Shown in pieces: positions 58,954 through 64,000 of a stretch of DNA of 64,000 nucleotides. Source of the DNA: Armatimonadota bacterium (GTDB lineage: Bacteria > Armatimonadota > Fimbriimonadia > Fimbriimonadales > Fimbriimonadaceae); assembly GCA_018268395.1 (NCBI GenBank), contig JAFDWQ010000001.1, forward strand, positions 834,644 through 898,643, given 5' to 3'. Every line of letters starts with the position of its first letter. Position 1 is the stretch's first letter. The notes below the pieces were generated by a model that searched no databases, was not told the origin of the DNA, and saw only the letters and a list, made by a program, of their open reading frames with translations. A program made the position numbers and the translations under genes.

Positions 58954-61694
58954 CGTCCGAGCACCTGTCGGTCCCTGGCGCTCAACCAGACTTCCTCACC
59001 ATCGAGCTCGACCCGTTCGACGTCGGGCCTGCGCAGACGGCTCCTGGCGCATTCCGGCCAATCCGAGACGCGGAAACGGACCGAGCGCTCGCCGGGACCG
59101 ACCTGGACGGCCGCCGACTTGAACAAGACGGCGAGGTCGCCGCAGTCGGCAAGAGCCGCCGATTCCTCCGCCGACAGCGTCAACGCGAACTCGATGGCCT
59201 GAGAGTCCCGTACGTCGCTCTCCGCCTTCCACTTTTCGAATTCGGAGTACACCCAGGCCCGGATCGAGAGGAGCGTCTCGAAGTTCGCGGCCAGAGCGGC
59301 GTCTTCGACCCGTTTCGGCTTCAGGCAGTCCAGAAAGACCGACGCATGACGGCGGCCAGGGATCTTCTCATAGACCTCCTCTGCCAAATGTGGGAGAAAG
59401 GTCGCCGAAAGGAGCGTCAAGGTCCGAAGGACTTCGTGACAGGCGTGCTGGGCCGCACGGCGAGAGGGCCAATCCTTACCGTCGCAGTAGAGACGGTCCT
59501 TGATCGAGTCACCGTAGAACGCGGAAACCTCCTCGCCGCAGAAGTTGTGCAGGGCGCTGAGGGCGGCGTTGTACTTATAGACCTTCAAAGAGCCCAGGCA
59601 TCGGTCGGCGAGTTCCTCGGTCCGGTCGATGATCCATCGGTCGATCGGTTGGAGTTCGAAAGTCGCGTTTGGGTCGTAATCGTACAAGTTTCCTAGTAAA
59701 AATCTTAACGTATTACGAATACGGCGATACCCTTCGCCTGCCGCCTTGAGAAGGTTTTCCCCATACGGCGCGTCGTCTTCGAAGTCCACTGTCCCGGCCC
59801 AATACCGGAGGACGTCGGCTCCGAACGTGTCGCAGACAGCGACCGGATCGCTCACGTTTCCGGACCGCTTCGACATTTTCTGTCCCTTCTCGTCGTTGAC
59901 CCATCCGTGAGTGACGACCTGACGATAGGGGGCCCCGCCCCGGACCGCCATGCCGAGGATCATCGAAACGTTGAACCAACCTCGGTGCTGGTCCGAACCT
60001 TCGAGGACGAGGTCTGACGGCAACGGCTCCTTCCATTCCGGTTCGACGTCGCCCTCCAGGACGCACAGGTGCGTGCACCCGCTGTCGAACCAGACGTCGA
60101 ACACATCGGTCTCTTTTCGGAACTCCGTCTCGCCCGTCTCCGGATGCGTGTAACCGGCTGGGAGGATCGCTTCGGGGGGATCCGTGTACCACGCGTCGCT
60201 CCCCTTCTCTTCGACCAGTTTCGCGACCGCTTCCATCGCCACGGGGTCGAGCACGGGCGTCCCGCTTTGGGCTCCGTAGAAGACCGGGATGCCGACGCCC
60301 CAAGGCCTCTGACGACTGATGCACCAGTCCGGGCGGCCCTCGATCATGGAGCGAAAACGCGCGTGACCTGACTGAGGGAACCAGTCGACGTCATCGACCG
60401 CCCTCAACATGCGTTCGCGCAAGCCGTCATGGTCGATCTGCACGAACCACTGCTCGGTGGCGCGGAAGATCACGGGATTGTCGTCCCTCTCGGCGTGCGG
60501 ATAGCTGTGCAGAAAGTCTTCCTGAGCGAGAAGGTGGCCGACTTCCTCCAGTCGGGATACGACGAGCGCGTCGCACTTCTTGTAGTACACGCCCGCGAAC
60601 TCACCGGCCTCTTCGGTCATCGTTCCGCGAGCGTCGACGGGGCACAAGACAGGGAGGCCGTACTTTTGGCCCGTATAGAAGTCGTCCCGACCGTGGCCGG
60701 GCGCCGTGTGCACGATGCCCGTCCCGTCTTCCGTCGTGACATAGTCGGCGAGAACGCCCACGGAGTCCCGTTCGAAGACCGGATGTCGGAACGTCAAGCC
60801 CTCGAACGCCGAACCGGGAAGACTTCCGACGGTCGTGAAGTCCGTCCAACCGACTTTCTCCGCGACCTTTGCGACGAGTTCATGGAGGACGACGTAGTGC
60901 GAGCCGTCCACGTGGACGACGTCGTACGTGTATTCCGGGTGGAACGCCAAGGCCAGGTTGGCCGGGATCGTCCACGGCGTCGTCGTCCAGATCACCGCGT
61001 ACACGTCCGTGAGGCCGGAAAGGGGTCCAGGAAGCCCGCCAGGAAGCGGAAAACGCACCGTAATGGCTTTGCTCCTGACGTCTTTGTAAACGATCTCCGT
61101 GTCGGCTAGAGCCGTCTGGACCGTGGGCGACCAAAGGGTCGGCCGAAGTCCGCGGTAAACGTAACCCCGTTCCACGAGCCGTTTGAAGACCCGAACGATC
61201 CCGGCTTCGTAACGGTAGTCCATCGTTCGGTACGGCTTGTCCCAGCGACCGAAGATCCCCAAGCGGCTGAACTGCTCCGTTTGAAGGTCGATGAACCGTG
61301 CCGCGTGCTCGCGGCAGGCCCGTCGGAGTTCGACTTTGTCCGGCGTTTGGTGCTGCTCGGCGAACTTCTTCATGACCGCCTGTTCGATCGGCAAGCCATG
61401 GTTGTCGAAACCGGGCACGTAGGGAACCCGGTAGCCCATCACCATCCTGCTCTTGAGGGCGAAGTCCTTCAAGATCTTGTTGAACGCCGTACCGATGTGG
61501 ATCGGGCCGTTGGTATAAGGCGGCCCGTCGTGCATCAAGAACAACGGATCGTCCTTCCGGTGTTCTTGGACGGTCTCGTAGAGCCTCGCCTCTTTCCAAG
61601 CGGCCTGAATCGCCGGTTCGCGCACGGGAAGGTCCGCCTTCATGGGGATCGTGAAGTCGGCGTCGGGCAGGTTCAGGGTGAGCTTAAAGTCCAT
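58950..61694 (-). CDS. ileS: Isoleucyl-tRNA synthetase
   Basis: 914 residues, a class I synthetase with CP1 editing domain (about 190-390, WTTTPWTIPANLAL). The KMSKS loop is KMSKRSGNVSDP. The usual HIGH motif reads HIGT (66-69), with Thr in place of the last His. The C-terminal zinc-finger common in bacterial IleRS is reduced to one Cys (PECARSRLRR). The tail EVELDGEEVWLSARDRQ-like segment ends the protein. Both features may be lineage traits. Confidence 0.93.
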   Translation of the reverse strand: MDFKLTLNLPDADFTIPMKADLPVREPAIQAAWKEARLYETVQEHRKDDPLFLMHDGPPYTNGPIHIGTAFNKILKDFALKSRMVMGYRVPYVPGFDNHGLPIEQAVMKKFAEQHQTPDKVELRRACREHAARFIDLQTEQFSRLGIFGRWDKPYRTMDYRYEAGIVRVFKRLVERGYVYRGLRPTLWSPTVQTALADTEIVYKDVRSKAITVRFPLPGGLPGPLSGLTDVYAVIWTTTPWTIPANLALAFHPEYTYDVVHVDGSHYVVLHELVAKVAEKVGWTDFTTVGSLPGSAFEGLTFRHPVFERDSVGVLADYVTTEDGTGIVHTAPGHGRDDFYTGQKYGLPVLCPVDARGTMTEEAGEFAGVYYKKCDALVVSRLEEVGHLLAQEDFLHSYPHAERDDNPVIFRATEQWFVQIDHDGLRERMLRAVDDVDWFPQSGHARFRSMIEGRPDWCISRQRPWGVGIPVFYGAQSGTPVLDPVAMEAVAKLVEEKGSDAWYTDPPEAILPAGYTHPETGETEFRKETDVFDVWFDSGCTHLCVLEGDVEPEWKEPLPSDLVLEGSDQHRGWFNVSMILGMAVRGGAPYRQVVTHGWVNDEKGQKMSKRSGNVSDPVAVCDTFGADVLRYWAGTVDFEDDAPYGENLLKAAGEGYRRIRNTLRFLLGNLYDYDPNATFELQPIDRWIIDRTEELADRCLGSLKVYKYNAALSALHNFCGEEVSAFYGDSIKDRLYCDGKDWPSRRAAQHACHEVLRTLTLLSATFLPHLAEEVYEKIPGRRHASVFLDCLKPKRVEDAALAANFETLLSIRAWVYSEFEKWKAESDVRDSQAIEFALTLSAEESAALADCGDLAVLFKSAAVQVGPGERSVRFRVSDWPECARSRLRRPDVERVELDGEEVWLSARDRQVLGR

Positions 61695-61820
61695 GCGCGC
61701 GAAGGAGCGAGTTTACCGACGTCCGCCGGGTGCGGCCAGGGAGGGGCCGCCGTTGAAGGAGGGCGGCTTCCGGGCCTAATGCCGGCGAGGGCCTTCCCCT
61801 GTCTGGTAACTACCGCAATC

Positions 61821-62795
61821 GTGTCCGGACAGATCGATCGGATCGGAGTCATCACCAGCGGCGGCGATTCGCCAGGAATGAACGCGGCCGTCCGGGCCGT
61901 CGTCAGGGCCGCGATCGGTCGCGGCATCGCCGTCACGGGCTTCCAGCACGGTTGGCAGGGCGTGATCGAGAACGAGTCGCGCGAAATGGTTTCGCGGTCG
62001 GTCGGAGGGATCATCTCCCAAGGCGGGACGATCCTTCGTTCGGCACGCTCGAAAGAGTTCAGGACCTTCGAAGGCCGCGCGAAGGCCCTGGACGTCCTTC
62101 GGGCTAACGGCGTCAGCGGCCTCGTCGTGATCGGTGGGGACGGCTCGTTGACGGGCGCGAAGATCCTCTCCGAGGAGTTTTCGTTCCCCGTCGTCGGCGT
62201 ACCGGCCTCGATCGACAACGACATCAGCGGGACCGACTTTTCGATCGGGTTCGATACGGCCGTCAACACCGCGCTCGGTGCGATCGACAAGGTCCGCGAC
62301 ACCGCCTATTCCCATGAGCGGGTCTTCGTGATCGAGGTCATGGGCCGGGCGAACGGCTTCATCGCGCTCGAAGTCGCATTGGCCTGTGGGGCCGAAGCGG
62401 TGATCGTGCCCGAAGTCCCCTATTCTCTCCTTGAGATCTGCGACTATCTCCGGAACATGTCCGCGAAGGGCAAGCGGTCCGCGATCCTGATCGTCGCAGA
62501 GGGCGCCGCCCGAGCGAGCGACATCAAGGAATTCGTCCATTCGAACACGGGGTTCGAGGTCCGGTACCTCGTCCTCGGCCACATGCAACGGGGCGGCTCT
62601 CCGACCGCGTTCGACCGGGTTTTGGCCCTTCGCCTCGGCGCTTTGGCCGCGAACAGGCTCGTCAGCGGTTTTACGGGAGAGATGGTCGGCGTCGACGGCA
62701 CGAAACTCGTTTCCCATCCGCTGTCGTACGTCCTCAGCACCGAACGGACGATCGATCCAGACAAGCTCCTTCTGGTCGACGCCATGGCGCAGTGA
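61821..62795 (+). CDS. pfkA: ATP-dependent 6-phosphofructokinase
   Basis: 324 residues from GTG 61821. It phosphorylates fructose-6-phosphate. GVITSGGDSPGMNAAVRAVVR, VIGGDGSLTGA (Gly after GGD fits ATP use), PASIDNDISGTD with the catalytic Asp, VMGRANGFIAL and LGHMQRGGSPTAFDR are all present. The open frame upstream of the GTG opposes ileS. Confidence 0.94.
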   Translation: MSGQIDRIGVITSGGDSPGMNAAVRAVVRAAIGRGIAVTGFQHGWQGVIENESREMVSRSVGGIISQGGTILRSARSKEFRTFEGRAKALDVLRANGVSGLVVIGGDGSLTGAKILSEEFSFPVVGVPASIDNDISGTDFSIGFDTAVNTALGAIDKVRDTAYSHERVFVIEVMGRANGFIALEVALACGAEAVIVPEVPYSLLEICDYLRNMSAKGKRSAILIVAEGAARASDIKEFVHSNTGFEVRYLVLGHMQRGGSPTAFDRVLALRLGALAANRLVSGFTGEMVGVDGTKLVSHPLSYVLSTERTIDPDKLLLVDAMAQ

Positions 62796-62813
62796 CCTGC
62801 CGTCGGGTCCGCC

Positions 62814-62819
62814 CATAAT
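62814..62819 (+). promoter_or_regulatory. -10-like box CATAAT for the Doc-like gene
   Basis: CATAAT with 7 nt to the GTG at 62827. Confidence 0.4.
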
Positions 62820-62826
62820 CCAGAAA

Positions 62827-63297
62827 GTGAGCAAGTTGCACACGCTGACCGTGCCCGACGTCCTCTGGATCAACCTTCAGGTCACAGGCGCCCCAAGACC
62901 GTACTCGTACGCGACGCTGGAAGAAGGCACGTTCCTTCAGTACGGCCACGGGTCGAGCCGAGACCTTGCCGGTCAAGCGGCCCGCTTCTTGACCGGGTTC
63001 GTCCGACTTCGGCCGATTTCGGAAGGTTGCCCCGCCACGGCGTTCGTCGGTTGCGTCTCGTTCCTCGAAATGAACGGACATTCGCTGGATTTGGACGACG
63101 GATCGGCGGCGCAATGGGCTCAGGAGTGCTGGGCCGACCCCTCGAAGGCGGTTGGCGCCGTAGCGGCCCGACTCTCGGAAGACGATGCTCCTCACGGCCA
63201 TGGTGTTCCGGACGTCCGGGCCATCGTCCAGTCCGTGCTCGCGCGGTATCCGGACACGGTCGCAAAACTGGCCGGGGCGACGACCGCCGTCGCCTGA
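62827..63297 (+). CDS. Degenerate Doc/Fic-fold protein
   Basis: 156 residues from GTG. The opening (TVPDVLWINLQVTG, then YATLEEGTFLQYGHGSS) and the core helix (ATAFVGCVSFLEMNGHSLDL) follow the layout of Doc/Fic proteins, where the loop HPFxxGNxR carries catalysis. Here the loop reads RPISEGCPATA, without the catalytic His or the GN. If the fold is right it is a catalytically dead relative, perhaps an antitoxin-like or structural protein. No toxin-antitoxin partner is adjacent. It ends 1 nt before the convergent CPBP gene. Confidence 0.5.
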   Translation: MSKLHTLTVPDVLWINLQVTGAPRPYSYATLEEGTFLQYGHGSSRDLAGQAARFLTGFVRLRPISEGCPATAFVGCVSFLEMNGHSLDLDDGSAAQWAQECWADPSKAVGAVAARLSEDDAPHGHGVPDVRAIVQSVLARYPDTVAKLAGATTAVA

Positions 63298-63298
63298 A

Positions 63299-63916
63299 TC
63301 AGACCGGGCCGAAAGCGCCGCCGAGGTAGAGCCCGGCAAGCAACAGCAACGTCCAGTTGTGCAAGGCGTGGTACGCGCCAGACCTCAGAACACCGCCGAT
63401 ACGGTACTGGTAGGCGAACCATCCTCCGGCAAGGCCGAGGGACAGTCCGATCCCGAGCGGAACGCCGACGATGCAGTGCGCCAGGCCGAATTTGAGGCTT
63501 TGCCACACGATCGGCCAGAAGTGATAGTGCCCCTTGCGGAAAACGTACTCCTCATTGAGGGCCAGACGGGGCACGTTGACCGCGAGGAGGCCGAGGAACA
63601 CCCACGCGAAAACAGGGATCTGAAGGCCCGAAGCGATGAGGTTCCGAGCCGCGCCCGGCTTCTCGGCCGGAGTCGCGATCAGTTGGAGCCAGGAGAATCC
63701 CAGCACTTGGGGCCAAAGGGCGACGAGGACGAGCCCGACCGTCACGATCACGACCAGCACGGCCCAGGCACCGAGAAGGGCTGGAAGCCACTTCCAGCCC
63801 TTCAGGCACTCGAGGACCTGATAGTCCTCCTTGAGCGTCCCCCTCCGGAGCGCCAAGACCAAGTTCACCGTGACCCACGCCGTCGCTGCCCATCCGAGGA
63901 TCGTCAGCGGAGTCAC
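63299..63916 (-). CDS. CPBP-like membrane protein (intramembrane protease family)
   Basis: 205 residues from GTG with about five membrane helices. LNEEYVFRKG gives an EExxxR-like motif, FGLAHCIVG the FxxxH motif, and YHALHNWTLLL the HxxxN-like third motif. So it is a compact CPBP/Rce1-like protein. The stop of a PEP-CTERM gene lies 17 nt upstream. Substrate unknown. Confidence 0.65.
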   Translation of the reverse strand: MTPLTILGWAATAWVTVNLVLALRRGTLKEDYQVLECLKGWKWLPALLGAWAVLVVIVTVGLVLVALWPQVLGFSWLQLIATPAEKPGAARNLIASGLQIPVFAWVFLGLLAVNVPRLALNEEYVFRKGHYHFWPIVWQSLKFGLAHCIVGVPLGIGLSLGLAGGWFAYQYRIGGVLRSGAYHALHNWTLLLLAGLYLGGAFGPV

Positions 63917-63933
63917 GGGCTGAGTCTGACAGA

Positions 63934-63999
63934 TTACTTCCGGCGCCGACGGGCGAGGCCGACGATGCCAAGGCCGAGCGCGATCATCGAAGCAGGCTC
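63934..63999 (-). CDS. PEP-CTERM protein, C-terminal end (partial)
   Basis: 21 residues are visible before the TAA: EPASMIALGLGIVGLARRRRK. This is a PEP-CTERM sorting tag (Pro-Glu-Pro remnant, hydrophobic helix, Arg-rich end). The rest of the gene lies beyond the right edge. Confidence 0.8.
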   Translation of the reverse strand, partial: EPASMIALGLGIVGLARRRRK

Positions 64000-64000
64000 G

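Overview
The window is high-GC bacterial chromosome with densely packed genes on both strands. The organism is most likely a member of the Armatimonadota, near Fimbriimonas. This is inferred from the mix of PEP-CTERM surface proteins, a DUF1559-type prepilin-like protein, DUF4127 and DUF4434 proteins, LTxxQ-rich lipoproteins, and many genes whose -10 box lies almost directly before the start codon. No rRNA or taxonomic marker was compared, so the phylum is an inference. One tRNA (tRNA-Leu, anticodon CAA) is present. There is no rRNA, CRISPR array or recognisable transposase.

Layout. 1-5.3 kb: the end of a FlgM-like anti-sigma factor, a DUF2314 lipoprotein, a DprE1/DprE2-like oxidoreductase pair, an LTxxQ lipoprotein and serS. 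5.4-9.2 kb: polysaccharide deacetylase, HD hydrolase, PhyH dioxygenase and NADP-isocitrate dehydrogenase. 9.4-16 kb: a PEP-CTERM protein, DUF423, a Rieske oxygenase, a DUF4332 pair, a pseudopilin, a VOC protein, DUF4434 and a secreted trypsin-like protease with two YbjN-like repeats. 16.2-24 kb: a two-component pair, ruvA-ruvB, DUF4127 and dTDP-sugar genes (rfbA, rfbB, an rfbC-like cupin). 24-31.5 kb: an ECF sigma factor with a membrane-anchored partner, small membrane proteins, and secreted surface and propeller proteins.

31.5-36.8 kb looks like an accessory island. Two related genes with a phage-structural-like (DUF6266-like) N-terminus flank a stand-alone PD-(D/E)xK (HsdR-N-like) protein and two unrecognised proteins of visibly lower GC. 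One flanking gene carries a degenerate 21-bp minisatellite. A perfect 22-bp palindrome and three 11-bp iteron-like repeats lie at the inner edge. This is the least explained part of the window.

36.8-48 kb: a fused alpha/beta 2-oxo-acid dehydrogenase E1, a GH31 glycosidase with a PA14-like insert, a CPBP protease, a cysteine desulfurase and a VOC protein. A metal-uptake cluster follows (His/Cys-rich secreted protein, outer-membrane barrel, binding protein, permease) with no ATPase next to it. 48-64 kb: an ANTAR regulator, a PfkB kinase, tRNA-Leu, two PrcB-like proteins, cinA and an S9 peptidase. Then a long minus-strand run (ileS, lspA, a coiled-coil protein, an unknown, lgt, DUF554), pfkA, a degenerate Doc/Fic-like protein, a CPBP-like protein and the tail of another PEP-CTERM protein.

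Two themes cut across the window. First, at least 17 genes have a TANNNT-like box 6-9 nt before the start codon, which predicts leaderless or near-leaderless mRNAs and helps choose starts. Second, convergent genes are packed so tightly that several overlap at their 3' ends.
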